DNA of 64,000 nt, taken from an uncultured Collinsella sp. (GTDB lineage Bacteria; Actinomycetota; Coriobacteriia; Coriobacteriales; Coriobacteriaceae). Position 1 is the stretch's first letter; every line of letters starts with the position of its first letter. Location of the stretch: contig CABUNB010000005.1 in NCBI GenBank assembly GCA_902492755.1, positions 1-64,000 of the forward strand, in the 5' to 3' direction. Positions 25,169 to 34,500 of the stretch are shown one piece after another. The notes beneath the pieces were generated by a model. The model was not told where the DNA came from. It made no database searches and saw only the letters and a program-made list of their open reading frames with translations. The position numbers were made by a program, and so were the translations under genes.

Positions 25169-26233
25169 CTAGAGACCCAGAAGGGCACACATAACGGCCT
25201 TGATGGTGTGCTGACGGTTCTCTGCCTCACGGAAGATGACCGAAGCGTTGGCCTCAAAGCACTCGTCGGCAATCTCAAAGCCCTCGGTGATGATTTCGCG
25301 ATGGAGGTCGTTCTTGCACTGGTCGAGGAGCATTTTGCCGACACGGTGATCTGCGTTATGGACAGAGGGAAGCTCATGCATGCAGAAGATGTCGGGATTG
25401 TTGGTGCGCTTGCACAGCTCGCTGGTGACGCGATAGGGGTACAAAGACTCGGCATCGCCCAGCCAGGAGTTGTAGTCGTCGGGATCCAGAACCTCTTCGC
25501 CGCACTCGGGGTTGATGTAGCGCCACTCCTCGGTAACGATAACGTCAACGCCATCCAGGGCATCGAGGTCAGAGGTGATGGTAAAGGTCCTATTGGGAGC
25601 GTACTTGGCGTAGCAGGCCTCCACCTCTTCGATCATTTCCTTGCACATCTGATGACGGAGGTCGTCGGGGCCGATGGCGAGGAAGTCCATGTCGAGCATA
25701 GCGCACAGACGGCCATACCACACCGGGGCGCCGGCGCAGTTGCCAACGAAAGCCATCTTCTTGCCGCGGCTCGTACGCAAACCGCCCCATTGCTCTTCCA
25801 TCGTAAGAGCGTCAGCGAGCATCTGAGTCGGGTGATCGCCGAGAGTAAGGGCATTGATGACCGGGATGTCAACCAGGTCGGCGACGTCATAGAGGAACTG
25901 CTCGTCCTTCTGTGCGCGATAGACGATGAGATCATACATGCCGTTAAAGACGCGCATGGCGTCCTTGACGGTCTCGCAGTCACCCATGTGGGAGTTGGTC
26001 AGATAAGTGAAGCCCATGCCCAAATCGTTGCAGGAGGTCTCGAATGCGCAACGAGTACGGGTCGAGCCCCACTCAAAGTTGGCGAGGACGTTTTTGCCGG
26101 GGAAGTAGCGCTGGTCGACACCAGACTTCTTCTGAGCCTTAAGGTTCCAGGCAAGATCGATGAGATAGCGGAAATCCTCGGAGGAGAGATCATGGATGTT
26201 GATGTAGTCGCGACCGCGGAGGCTGTTGTTCAT
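25169..26233 (-). CDS. Ornithine/putrescine carbamoyltransferase-family enzyme of altered specificity
   Basis: A 354-residue transcarbamylase. The carbamoyl-phosphate site is intact: STRTR (residues 57-61) and HPTQ (134-137), with the C-terminal EAENRQHTIKAVM helix of the OTC family. The amino-substrate side is not standard. The OTC SMG loop (or YGLY of putrescine enzymes) is replaced by TEEW (234-237), and HCLP is HELP (286-289), so the usual Cys is Glu 287. The Lys of FEKxSTRTR is also changed (FEWGSTRTR). It follows the deiminase gene, suggesting phosphorolysis of the ureido product to an amine and carbamoyl phosphate (inference). No carbamate kinase is adjacent. Confidence 0.85.
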   Translation of the reverse strand: MNNSLRGRDYINIHDLSSEDFRYLIDLAWNLKAQKKSGVDQRYFPGKNVLANFEWGSTRTRCAFETSCNDLGMGFTYLTNSHMGDCETVKDAMRVFNGMYDLIVYRAQKDEQFLYDVADLVDIPVINALTLGDHPTQMLADALTMEEQWGGLRTSRGKKMAFVGNCAGAPVWYGRLCAMLDMDFLAIGPDDLRHQMCKEMIEEVEACYAKYAPNRTFTITSDLDALDGVDVIVTEEWRYINPECGEEVLDPDDYNSWLGDAESLYPYRVTSELCKRTNNPDIFCMHELPSVHNADHRVGKMLLDQCKNDLHREIITEGFEIADECFEANASVIFREAENRQHTIKAVMCALLGL

Positions 26234-26277
26234 GCCTATTTCCTTTCCATTTAGTGATAGATGAATGTCGAATGTGT

Positions 26278-26307
26278 CCCCGAGGGAGACACGGATATCC
26301 CTCGGGG
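26278..26307 (-). promoter_or_regulatory. Intercistronic hairpin between deiminase and carbamoyltransferase
   Basis: CCCCGAGGGA and TCCCTCGGGG form a perfect 10-bp stem in the 122-bp gap between the two genes, with no T-run. It may act as an mRNA stabiliser or attenuator setting relative expression. Confidence 0.5.
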
Positions 26308-26355
26308 AGCAGTAAGTGTGGCGCCTAAATCAGACAGTGCAGGCTCAAAGGCTCG

Positions 26356-27594
26356 CTAGCAGCTGGCTGCCACGTCCTTGGTCCAGCAGTGCACGCCGCC
26401 GCCGGACAGGTTAAGCGCGAGAGAGTCAATCATGATGACTTTGCGATCGGGGAAGCAGCTCTCAAGAACGGCTTTGGCCTGCTCGTCCTTCTCCTTCACA
26501 ACTTCGTTCATGCCCTCGTGGTAATAACGCTGACCAAGAACGACGCCATTGCAGATGAGGAAGTTGCAGTAGCTCGCTGCTGCGTAGAAGTGGACGGGGC
26601 CCTCGGGCCAGGGAGTGCCATCCATAAACTTGCCGCCCATTTCGTCGATGAAGCCCTTATAGAGCTCGTAATCCTCATCGCCAGGGGCGATAACGACTTC
26701 AATCGGCTCGGCGGTGGGCATACGAACGATCTCGAAGGGCTTACCCTCCCAGTCCGTTTCGTTGCTCAGGATCTCGTAGGCCGCCTCAATGCGGCGACGA
26801 GACTCTGCGCCAGCCTTGCTCGAGGCTGCCTCTTCATCGGACACCTCGGCAAGAAGAATCTTGTTCGGAGTGATAAAGCGACACATCTCATCAATGTGAG
26901 CTGCAAAGCTCATGCCAAAGACGGGAGTTCCGTCTTCCTTCTCGTCGAGGATGCCCAGTCGATAGTCGTCGTCCTCGAGCATAGGCTGCGGAAGCCAGAT
27001 AACCTTGTTGAGGTTGTAGATGCGTTTATACTCGGCCTCTACTTCCTCTTTCGTGAACTCGGGATTACGCTTGCGGCATTCCGTGTCCTCGATGGCGATT
27101 AGAGTGCCGTGACCGTCAAACTCGCGGTCGCCGCCCTCCGAAACCATTTCGGAATTGACAATATCGAAGCAACCGAGCGCAACCGCCATGTGAACGGCTG
27201 CCTTACGTGCGGACTGGCACTCCGGGGAGTTCTTGTCCCACACGCCGTAATAGGTCCAAGCGGGGTTGACCATATAAGAATGGCCTTTATCGTCGACCAT
27301 GATGCTGGGGCCGTTGTCGCGGACATAGAAGTTGGAGTCTTCGAGCTGCGTGATCTCAATGCGATCGAGATCAACCCCCTCCTCCTTCAGGCGCGAGCAA
27401 GCCTCCTCATAGGAGCCGGGGGTGCCGCAATTGAGGTTGACCGTAACGTCGCCATACTCGAGCAGAGCCTTGATCACGTCAACGCAGGGCTGGCGGTTAT
27501 CGTAACCCTCTGCACGGATGTAATCGGGAAGCCATGTCACATAGACGTTGGAGCGCTTCTCGAACTCGCCCGGCATACGATAGTTCTCGTACAT
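26356..27594 (-). CDS. Agmatine-deiminase-family (guanidino hydrolase) protein
   Basis: A 412-residue PAD_porph-fold enzyme. Catalytic elements are all present: RDNGP (Asp 93), EGGDREFDGHGT (about 153-164), AHIDEM (His 233, Asp 235) and SGGGVHC (Cys 403). The family hydrolyses agmatine to N-carbamoylputrescine and ammonia. The residue before RD is Tyr where agmatine deiminases usually have Trp, and the region around 255-330 is longer than usual, so another guanidino compound is possible. The ATG at 27594 follows AAGGA. It leads the operon with the carbamoyltransferase and an MFS transporter, divergent from the TetR gene. Confidence 0.87.
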   Translation of the reverse strand: MYENYRMPGEFEKRSNVYVTWLPDYIRAEGYDNRQPCVDVIKALLEYGDVTVNLNCGTPGSYEEACSRLKEEGVDLDRIEITQLEDSNFYVRDNGPSIMVDDKGHSYMVNPAWTYYGVWDKNSPECQSARKAAVHMAVALGCFDIVNSEMVSEGGDREFDGHGTLIAIEDTECRKRNPEFTKEEVEAEYKRIYNLNKVIWLPQPMLEDDDYRLGILDEKEDGTPVFGMSFAAHIDEMCRFITPNKILLAEVSDEEAASSKAGAESRRRIEAAYEILSNETDWEGKPFEIVRMPTAEPIEVVIAPGDEDYELYKGFIDEMGGKFMDGTPWPEGPVHFYAAASYCNFLICNGVVLGQRYYHEGMNEVVKEKDEQAKAVLESCFPDRKVIMIDSLALNLSGGGVHCWTKDVAASC

Positions 27595-27676
27595 GGTTGG
27601 TCCTTCCGTCGGGTTTCCCGCGATGCTGTCCGGCCGCGACAATAGCGGGGTTTCACCTGCTATAGTACTACTATAC

Positions 27677-27690
27677 CTACCGTTCGGTAG
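27677..27690. promoter_or_regulatory. TetR operator in the deiminase promoter
   Basis: CTACCGTTCGGTAG has perfect 6-bp arms around TT. On the minus strand it sits between a possible -35 and the -10 TATAGT of the deiminase operon. Similar sites occur at 27726, 29854 and 29921. Confidence 0.6.
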
Positions 27691-27725
27691 ATAGTTTTGA
27701 ATAATTGCCGCTCGCCTACTGATAC

Positions 27726-27741
27726 ATACCGTTCACCGTAT
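27726..27741. promoter_or_regulatory. Second, imperfect TetR operator
   Basis: ATACCGTTCACCGTAT is a dyad with one mismatched pair that repeats the TACCGTTC half-site of 27677. It lies about 80 bp before the TetR start and could mediate autoregulation. Confidence 0.45.
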
Positions 27742-27818
27742 ATAGTGGTCATGTTTGGACACGAATTGATGTTCCGTTGCCATCCTTAATAATGTTGGTA
27801 GTGCGGAAATGATTTGCA

Positions 27819-28397
27819 ATGGAGAAATGCAGCGTGAGCACAAGAAAAAAAATATTGGACGCAATGTACGATCTTGTGGCAGAAGTCGGTTATGACAAAG
27901 CGTCTATCGGAAAGATTTGCGACTTTGTCGGTATATCCAAGCCGTCGGTGTACTACTACTTTCCCTCTAAAGAGGAGATTTTCACTACGCTCTTGGACAG
28001 CATGTTTCCGACCATCGACTATCAGCGCGACTACTCGCTAATAGTCGATAGGGACGGGTTCAAGGCCGCGCTTATCGAGCTCGGCAATTCAGTTATAGGT
28101 GGCTATCGAAGCGATGAAAAGCGCCGGCGCGTGCTGGCCGAGGTTAGCGTTCAAGCAAATCGAATTCCTGCAGTTCAGGAACGTCAAGCGACGGCGACCA
28201 AACGAACCATGGATGCGCTTAAAGACATCCTTCTTCATGGTGTAGAGATTGGCGCGTTTTCCGATAGCGCCGACGTAATGCTCTACGTACAAATTCTTTA
28301 TACCGTTCTGGAGGGAGCAAGCAATACGGTCGCTCAAGGTGAGGATATTGATGAGAAAGCGGTTTGGGCGGGAATAGTCGAGCTTATGTTCAAATAA
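27819..28397 (+). CDS. TetR/AcrR-family regulator
   Basis: A 192-residue regulator. The N-terminal DNA-binding domain is typical (ILDAMYDLVAEVGYDKASIG, then GISKPSVYYYFPSKEEIFTT). The C-terminal domain is helical and specific to the ligand. The start is uncertain: the ATG at 27819 has a weak ribosome site, whereas a GTG at 27834 has GGAG nine bases upstream. It is divergent from the deiminase operon and convergent with the second MFS gene. TACCG-type palindromes in the three promoters make it their likely repressor (inference). Confidence 0.9.
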   Translation: MEKCSVSTRKKILDAMYDLVAEVGYDKASIGKICDFVGISKPSVYYYFPSKEEIFTTLLDSMFPTIDYQRDYSLIVDRDGFKAALIELGNSVIGGYRSDEKRRRVLAEVSVQANRIPAVQERQATATKRTMDALKDILLHGVEIGAFSDSADVMLYVQILYTVLEGASNTVAQGEDIDEKAVWAGIVELMFK

Positions 28398-28460
28398 ACC
28401 AGCCAAGCTGAAGCGCATGTTGGCACCCATGGTGCCTGCGGGCAACCTTTAAAACGAAAA

Positions 28461-28500
28461 CAGGGGTCGACTCCAGTCTGGCTTGGAGTCGACCCCTGTT
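28461..28500. terminator. Bidirectional terminator
   Basis: A perfect 15-bp stem (CAGGGGTCGACTCCA and complement) lies between the convergent TetR and MFS genes, flanked by A- and T-rich bases. Confidence 0.8.
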
Positions 28501-28535
28501 GCATGGCAATCTATGCCGATGCAAATCGGCGCTTA

Positions 28536-29816
28536 TTACTTTTCAGCAGCCTTATTGAGAAAGCCGGAAACGATAGCAAACGCAGCAATCATAAGGTTGC
28601 AGGCAATGCAGAAGATAAATACTCCCTGGAATGACCCTGCCATGCCGTAAACCTTCATCATGACCGGCATTCCAAAAGCACCGACGACATAGCCCGCTGA
28701 GCAAACGATCGAATAGATCCTTCCAAAATCGCGTGATCCAAAGAGCGAGAGGAGAAGCATCGGCATTGCGGTTCCAACGATGGCGAACATGACATCGTTT
28801 ACACCAGCTGCAATGATGGAAACGGTCTCATTGCTTCCGCCAATGATAAGAAGCAGGAATGAAAGAATGCTGACACCTGTCCATGCGACCGTTGCTTTAA
28901 TAGCGCCAAGCTTGTCGCATGTTTTGCCCACGAAGGGATTTAGGAAGATATCGGAGAGTGAAGCTGCCGAGACCATTAAGCTTCCTACGATAGGATTGAA
29001 ACCGACCTCGCTTGCATAGGTTGGAAACAGCTGGTTCATGCAGCAGGTGAGCTGCGCCACGCAAAGCAAGAGGACACAGAGAATAAAAGACGGCGTTTTC
29101 GCGGCATCGCGGAGTGCCATGCCCGAAAGGACATCTTCCTGCTCATCGGCGCTGCAGCTCTCATGGGTTTCGGAGGCGGTCTCTCCGTACGGAAGCATAT
29201 TGCGATCAGAGGGGTTAAGGCGAATGATAAATGCGCTTGCAGGCAAAATCATAGCTGCAGAAACGGCCGCAAGCACGATGTATCCCGTACGCCAGCCTTG
29301 CTGCTCGATGACCAGTGTAATGACAGGACTCAATAACAGCGTGCAGAGAGAATTAACGCCCCAAGCGAGGCCGATGGCGAGACCGGACGATTTGCTGAAC
29401 CATTGGTCAATGACATCGGACATGCAGACGCCCGTTGTAAACGAAAAGCAGATGCCGATCACTGCGGCGGAGACGGTGAACATCCAGACCTCGGTGTAGA
29501 ACGCCATTGCGGCGCCGGCGGCAATAAGGACGAGTTCAATGCAAATATGCCATGGTTTGCCGATTACTTTTGGAATGAAGCGACTCAAAAGCGGAAGCCC
29601 AAGCGCAAGGCCAAGAAGAATCGCGGTGAAATAGAAAGAAAAAGAAGTGTAGTCAAAGCCCAGATCTTCACATACTGGAGCAACGAATGAGCCGGCAATA
29701 ATGCTATATGTGCCAGTTGTTCCGGCGGACATTAAGCCGAGCGCAATAACGACGACCCAAGCAAATGCGCCGCTTTCACGGAGACAATCTTTTTTGGCTG
29801 GTGTGGCGAGAGTCAT
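28536..29816 (-). CDS. MFS transporter (copy 2)
   Basis: A 426-residue 12-TM permease clearly paralogous to the one at 23892: FAWVVVIALGLMSAGTTGTY, DVIDQWFSKSSGLAIGLAWG and LTCCMNQLFPTYASEVGFNP are shared almost word for word. The ATG at 29816 follows GGAG. It has its own promoter with TetR-type operators. Two closely related carriers under one regulator suggest either substrate plus product transport or differing affinities (inference). Confidence 0.9.
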   Translation of the reverse strand: MTLATPAKKDCLRESGAFAWVVVIALGLMSAGTTGTYSIIAGSFVAPVCEDLGFDYTSFSFYFTAILLGLALGLPLLSRFIPKVIGKPWHICIELVLIAAGAAMAFYTEVWMFTVSAAVIGICFSFTTGVCMSDVIDQWFSKSSGLAIGLAWGVNSLCTLLLSPVITLVIEQQGWRTGYIVLAAVSAAMILPASAFIIRLNPSDRNMLPYGETASETHESCSADEQEDVLSGMALRDAAKTPSFILCVLLLCVAQLTCCMNQLFPTYASEVGFNPIVGSLMVSAASLSDIFLNPFVGKTCDKLGAIKATVAWTGVSILSFLLLIIGGSNETVSIIAAGVNDVMFAIVGTAMPMLLLSLFGSRDFGRIYSIVCSAGYVVGAFGMPVMMKVYGMAGSFQGVFIFCIACNLMIAAFAIVSGFLNKAAEK

Positions 29817-29853
29817 GGTTGCTCCATTTCTATCGGCAATACATCCTATATGC

Positions 29854-29891
29854 CTACCGATAGGTATATAAACCAGAGGACTCTTCGTCAA
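29854..29891 (-). promoter_or_regulatory. Promoter with overlapping TetR operator for MFS copy 2
   Basis: On the minus strand TTGACG (29891-29886), 17 bases, then TATACC (29868-29863) form a good sigma-70 promoter. The dyad around TACCGATAGGTA (29855-29866) overlaps the -10 and start point and matches the operator family at 27677. Confidence 0.6.
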
Positions 29892-29920
29892 GCATTAAGC
29901 GGGGAGAGGGAGTTCTTAAC

Positions 29921-29934
29921 CTGCCGAACGGTAA
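29921..29934. promoter_or_regulatory. Upstream TetR-like site
   Basis: CTGCCGAACGGTAA is the reverse-complement form of the TACCGTTCGG site, about 30 bp upstream of the MFS copy 2 -35 element. Confidence 0.45.
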
Positions 29935-29960
29935 TTAGACCCCGTTTTCGCAAGGGTCTC

Positions 29961-29993
29961 AATGTGACAAAGGGACTGTCCCTTTGTCACATT
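29961..29993. repeat. AATGTGACAAAGGGAC palindrome; likely terminator of the MacB-like gene
   Basis: A perfect inverted repeat over 33 bp (16-bp arms starting AATGTGACAAAGGGAC) overlaps the stop codon of the ABC gene by two bases. Its arms match those at 23775 and its core matches 11163 and 23470. Confidence 0.85.
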
Positions 29994-32900
29994 ATTCGGA
30001 GCGCAAGGCTTCCACGGGGTCTTTTTTGGAGGCGCTGCGGGCAGGCAGTAGACCGGCAACGACCGTCAGCAGCACCGAAATTGCAATGAGCACCAGCGCA
30101 TCCTGCACGGGCAGGCTCATCAGGTTGGGGACCTGTTTGGCCGCAAGCGCCCATGCATTGACCGGGAAGCTCACGAGCACCACGACGACAACGGCAAAGA
30201 CACCGGCGATGAGGCCCTCGATAAAGGTCTCGGCGTTGAACACGTTTGCCACGTTGCGCTTCGACGCACCGATCGCACGTAGGATGCCGATCTCCTTCTT
30301 GCGCTCCAGCACGCTGATGTAGGTGATGATGCCGATCATGATGGAGCTCACGACCAGACTGATGCTCACGAATGCGATGAGCACCAAACTGATGGTGTTC
30401 ACGATGTCGGTCACCGAACCCATGATGATACCCATGTAGTCGGTGTACGAGATTGCCTGTTCATCGTGGCCGGCAGCTTTGACCTGCTTGTTATACGCAT
30501 CGATGCGATCGAGCACGCGCTCCTTGGCCTCAAAGTCGCGCGGGAAAATCTTAACCGAGATGGGGTCTGCCTCGTCCGCATAGCCCAGCGTGGTCAAATT
30601 GTTGTCGTAGGTGAGCTTCGACGCCTTGGCATAGCTCATCATGAGCGAACTCAGGTCCTCGGCGTCCATGTTGAAGTGGATGGCACGAGCAAAGGCGCTC
30701 GCATCCACGCGCATGGCGCCCGCCAAGTTGGCAAAACTCGAAGACATCTGCGTCGCCATCTGGTCCATAAGCCCTGCCGCGCCCGCCTTGAGCTGAGCCG
30801 ATACCGTCGTCGCGATCTGCTCACTGATCGTCTTCGTCACCTGATCCATAGCCTGCTGCAGATACGGAGCCAGCTGCTTTTGCACATAGTCGGTCATCGC
30901 CTGCTGCAGCCGCTCGGCCAGGGCATCGCCGCCGAGCGCTTTGAGCTGGGTCAGGATTTGCTGGGCTGCCGTATCACTCTCAAGATACGCCGAGAATGCG
31001 GCAGCAAGCTTTGATGCGTCCTTAAGATCTTCGGGCGACAGCGCCTTAAACTGATCAGACTGCAAAAAGCCCTCAAACAGCTGGTTGGCTAGTGTTCCCA
31101 CCTGCTGCATTTGCTCGGGCGTAAGTTCCAGGCCGTCAAAGATACCCGAAAAATCTGGGGTTGGCGCTTTGGCCATAATGTCGCTGAAGTCGATGTCCTT
31201 CCCAACGCCCGAAAGGTCAATATCCAGCCCGGATAAGTCGATACCAGAAAGGTCGATACCGCCCGCCGCGCCCGAGAACGCAGATGCATCGAACGAGAAC
31301 GCGCTCTTGAGCGCCGCCTCGTCCACGCTGAACATACTGCCCAGATCCACGCCCTGTTTGGCCTCGCCTTGCAGTTCGTCGAAGGTTTTGCCCGTAAAGA
31401 CATCCGTCTCGGGGTGGGCGAGTTGCTCTTGCACAATCTGCGAATCGGCGGCGCGCTCCATAAGCTGGCGAGTCAGCACATGCGTATAGGCAATGCCTGG
31501 AGACAACGCACTCGCGTTGGCGGTCTCGTTGGGTCGCACCACGCCCACAATGCGAACATCGATACCGTCGGCAACCTTGTCGGCCATAAAGTCGGTGTCG
31601 CCAGACATATCGGTCCACATGCCGGTCTCTTCGTTTTTGCGATACGCATCGGCCGGCGACAGCATCTTAAACGTGGTAGACAGCGCATCGTCGTAGGTAA
31701 AGTCGGTGCCGGTTTCGGGCGTTTCGACCTTGCCGTCGGCCGTCATGGCACTGTTAACCAGGTCGTTGAGTTCATCGATATCCAGCGCACCGATGCTGTA
31801 GAGCGTGTAATCGCCCACCGTGCCACGGCTCGAAAGCACCATCACGGCTTCGTTAGCAGACGTAGGCCAATGCCCCGCCACGACATCGTACTGGCTGTCG
31901 AGCAAGCTCTGGTCGTCGATCATCTCGTTAAAGACCGAGGTCCCCATGGACTCCATGCTCACCGTCGCCGCCGAGCTCGCGCCCCCGCTCATGGCCTCGG
32001 TCATGGCGTTGGGCACCAGCCGGACAGGCTTCTCATCGCCCTTCCCGGCACGATAGACAACCGGCGATACACCGTAGCCGTACTGAATGGCGTTGACCTC
32101 TTTATCGATACCGTCGCCACCGGCATCGAGCCATGCCTTAAAGCTCGTCATGTCGTTGGACTTAACGCTCGCGAACATATCCTTTACGGCCGTGACCACG
32201 GGAATCTTATCGGTTCCCTTAGCCTTGCCGCCGGCACTGTCGTCGGACGAATCCACGTTTTCAGGCGAGTCATCATCCGCAGCCCCCTGCCCGCCCATCA
32301 TGGACGACAGGTCGTAATCCTGCTTGGAAATGGTGAGCGGGTAGCTCGAGAGCGTATCCTCCTCGACCTTTTTGATGTAGCCGTTTACGCCGTTGGACAG
32401 CGCCAGAATCGCCGCAATGCCGATAATGCCAATCGAGCCTGCAAAGGCAGTCATGGCCGTGCGGCCCTTCTTGGTCATGAGGTTTCGGGCAGAAAGCCCC
32501 AGCGCCGTCACAAAGCTCATCGAGGTTTTGCGCGTAGGCTTTGCCTCGCGACGCGCGGCCTTGGCAGCATCAAAGGGGTCGGAATCGTCGGTGATCTTGC
32601 CGTCCGCCAGATTGACGATACGCGTGGCGTACTGGTACGCCAGGTCGGGATTGTGCGTGACCATGATAACCAGGCGGTCGCGCGCAACGTCTTTGAGCAA
32701 ATCCATAACCTGTACGGATGTCGTTGAATCCAAAGCGCCAGTCGGCTCGTCGGCAAGGACGATCTCAGGGTCATTGATCAGGGCGCGGGCAATGGCCACG
32801 CGCTGCATCTGTCCACCCGATAGCTGGCTCGGGCGCTTGTTAACGTGCTCGCCCAGGCCAACCGCCTCGAGCGCCTCGCGCGCACGCTGGCGGCGCTCGG

Positions 32901-33246
32901 CATGCCCCACACCTGTGAGCGTGAGCGCCAGCTCCACGTTTTCCAAAATGGTCTGATGTGGAATGAGGTTATAGCTCTGGAACACAAAGCCGATGCGGTT
33001 GTTGCGATAGGCATCCCAATCGCGATCGCGAAAGTCCTTGGTCGAGATGCCGTCGATGAGCAGGTCGCCGGAATCGAAATGATCCAGTCCGCCGATGACG
33101 TTGAGCATCGTAGTTTTACCCGAACCCGAGGGACCCAGAATGGCCACGAACTCGTTATCGCGAAAAGACAGGCTTACGTTGTCGAGCGCCACCTGCGTAA
33201 ACGACTGCGTAACGTACCTTTTGCAAATACCTTTGAGCTCCAGCAT
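29992..33246 (-). CDS. Fused ABC ATPase-permease (MacB/FtsX type)
   Basis: A 1084-residue protein. Residues 1-230 are a LolD/MacB-type ATPase ([34 protein letters not shown]). TM1 follows near 265-290, a very long extracytoplasmic region runs to about 940, and three C-terminal TM helices with an FtsX core end EALRSE. The external region holds several [14 protein letters not shown] repeats near residue 670 and a long Ala/Gln-rich helical part, well beyond MacB length. The ATG at 33246 follows AGGAGAGG. Such fusions in Gram-positives act in peptide resistance or envelope processes; the partner is unknown. Confidence 0.9.
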   Translation of the reverse strand: MLELKGICKRYVTQSFTQVALDNVSLSFRDNEFVAILGPSGSGKTTMLNVIGGLDHFDSGDLLIDGISTKDFRDRDWDAYRNNRIGFVFQSYNLIPHQTILENVELALTLTGVGHAERRQRAREALEAVGLGEHVNKRPSQLSGGQMQRVAIARALINDPEIVLADEPTGALDSTTSVQVMDLLKDVARDRLVIMVTHNPDLAYQYATRIVNLADGKITDDSDPFDAAKAARREAKPTRKTSMSFVTALGLSARNLMTKKGRTAMTAFAGSIGIIGIAAILALSNGVNGYIKKVEEDTLSSYPLTISKQDYDLSSMMGGQGAADDDSPENVDSSDDSAGGKAKGTDKIPVVTAVKDMFASVKSNDMTSFKAWLDAGGDGIDKEVNAIQYGYGVSPVVYRAGKGDEKPVRLVPNAMTEAMSGGASSAATVSMESMGTSVFNEMIDDQSLLDSQYDVVAGHWPTSANEAVMVLSSRGTVGDYTLYSIGALDIDELNDLVNSAMTADGKVETPETGTDFTYDDALSTTFKMLSPADAYRKNEETGMWTDMSGDTDFMADKVADGIDVRIVGVVRPNETANASALSPGIAYTHVLTRQLMERAADSQIVQEQLAHPETDVFTGKTFDELQGEAKQGVDLGSMFSVDEAALKSAFSFDASAFSGAAGGIDLSGIDLSGLDIDLSGVGKDIDFSDIMAKAPTPDFSGIFDGLELTPEQMQQVGTLANQLFEGFLQSDQFKALSPEDLKDASKLAAAFSAYLESDTAAQQILTQLKALGGDALAERLQQAMTDYVQKQLAPYLQQAMDQVTKTISEQIATTVSAQLKAGAAGLMDQMATQMSSSFANLAGAMRVDASAFARAIHFNMDAEDLSSLMMSYAKASKLTYDNNLTTLGYADEADPISVKIFPRDFEAKERVLDRIDAYNKQVKAAGHDEQAISYTDYMGIIMGSVTDIVNTISLVLIAFVSISLVVSSIMIGIITYISVLERKKEIGILRAIGASKRNVANVFNAETFIEGLIAGVFAVVVVVLVSFPVNAWALAAKQVPNLMSLPVQDALVLIAISVLLTVVAGLLPARSASKKDPVEALRSE

Positions 33247-33392
33247 GGACGGCAACCTCTCCTGCGCAGGCACCCTGCCCGCTCTCCTCCGCCGTTCGTA
33301 TTCGACGCGTTTGTCCTACTCTATCCCCATTTTTTGCCGACGCCAGTGAGGAATGTAACAAACCGCGCCAAAAAACGAACGGGACGGCGCCC

Positions 33393-33420
33393 AAAAGAAG
33401 AGGTCCCGAGCGGGACCTCT
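33393..33420 (-). terminator. Intrinsic terminator of the redox operon
   Basis: On the minus strand GAGGTCCCG pairs with CGGGACCTC and is followed by TTCTTTT, about 80 bp after the TlpA-like gene. Confidence 0.8.
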
Positions 33421-33499
33421 ATATGGTGGAGCTTATCTTGAAAGGTAGCGGACTACTTCGCACAGCGGCGCACGATCTTCGCCATGCTTTACGCGTTTT

Positions 33500-34471
33500 C
33501 TACTGCTCGCTATTCGCAATCGCCTGGTCAATAAGCTTGTCGAGCGCTGCGCGCTGCTCAGCGGAGCTGATGGCTCCCACGATTGGATCCCCTACGATGT
33601 TGCCATTCTGATCGATGACATACGTTGTCGGGAACGAGAACAAATTTGACGTAAACTTACCGGCATCGCTATCCGACTTGAACCAGATGTTCTTATACGT
33701 CACGCTCTTCTTGCTCAGCACGTCCTTGGCATCTGCAATCTCGCCCTTGTTGCCATCGAGCGTAAAGGAATTGACGCCCACGACCTGGCCGCCCTTCTTG
33801 GCGAGCTCCTTATTCAGGTCCTCAAGGTCGCCCAACTCACCCACGCACGGCTTACAAGTGGTGAACCAGAAGTTCATGACGGTGACCTTGTTCTTAGAGA
33901 ACAGCTCGTCGCTGCTCACGTCGTTGCCATCCAGGTCTTTGCCCGTAAAGCTGGGGAACTTCGTCGTCTCGCTCGAAGCATTGGCACCAGCCGTCATGCC
34001 AGCGGTCGAAGCGTCGACGCTCTCGCCTGCACTCGGCGTGCTTCCACAGCCGGGGAACTCCTTCTCCAGGCTCTCGAGCTTGTCCTCGATCTCCTTGATC
34101 TGCTGTGCACCGGCCTTGAGTGTCTTAAGCTCATCCGCCGTGAACTCATCCTTGGCGCCGTCGATGGTCTTGAGCAGAAAATCGCCGTAATTGCTGCCAT
34201 CCTCAATCATTGCCGAGTCTTTATTTGCCGCATTGAATACCTTTTCCCACAGCGCGTTATCACTCGAAAAGATATCGTTCTCCTTTTGCATGAGTTTTGC
34301 ATACAGCTCGGCGGCCTCGTCGGCATTGGCCGGCTTCTGCGCAGTGAGCTCTGCGATCTTAGGATCGGAGCTCGCAGATTCGCTCGCATTGCCACCGGGC
34401 GCCGAACATGCCACAAGGCACAAGGCCAATACCGGCACCATAAACAGGGCCGCAATCTTAGAAAGCTTCAT
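33500..34471 (-). CDS. TlpA-like thioredoxin-fold lipoprotein
   Basis: A 323-residue exported protein. A lipobox (ALCLVAC) anchors it outside the membrane. Residues about 25-140 are a helical, Ala/Lys/Asp-rich stalk; from about 185 a redoxin domain follows with active site FWFTTCKPCVGELGDL and the cis-Pro element FSFPTTYVIDQNG. ATG 34471 is chosen over ATG 34477 because GGAGGA is too close to the latter. It is the last gene of an operon with a polyferredoxin and a CLEC-motif protein, so it probably receives electrons from them (inference). Confidence 0.88.
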   Translation of the reverse strand: MKLSKIAALFMVPVLALCLVACSAPGGNASESASSDPKIAELTAQKPANADEAAELYAKLMQKENDIFSSDNALWEKVFNAANKDSAMIEDGSNYGDFLLKTIDGAKDEFTADELKTLKAGAQQIKEIEDKLESLEKEFPGCGSTPSAGESVDASTAGMTAGANASSETTKFPSFTGKDLDGNDVSSDELFSKNKVTVMNFWFTTCKPCVGELGDLEDLNKELAKKGGQVVGVNSFTLDGNKGEIADAKDVLSKKSVTYKNIWFKSDSDAGKFTSNLFSFPTTYVIDQNGNIVGDPIVGAISSAEQRAALDKLIDQAIANSEQ

Positions 34472-34500
34472 AGTCATTCCTCCGTTTTGTCGAAGCTTGT

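Noticed and set aside
31369..32727. 452-codon plus-strand frame inside the MacB-like gene
   Set aside because: Antisense shadow of a high-GC gene; Arg/His/Val-rich composition and no motif.
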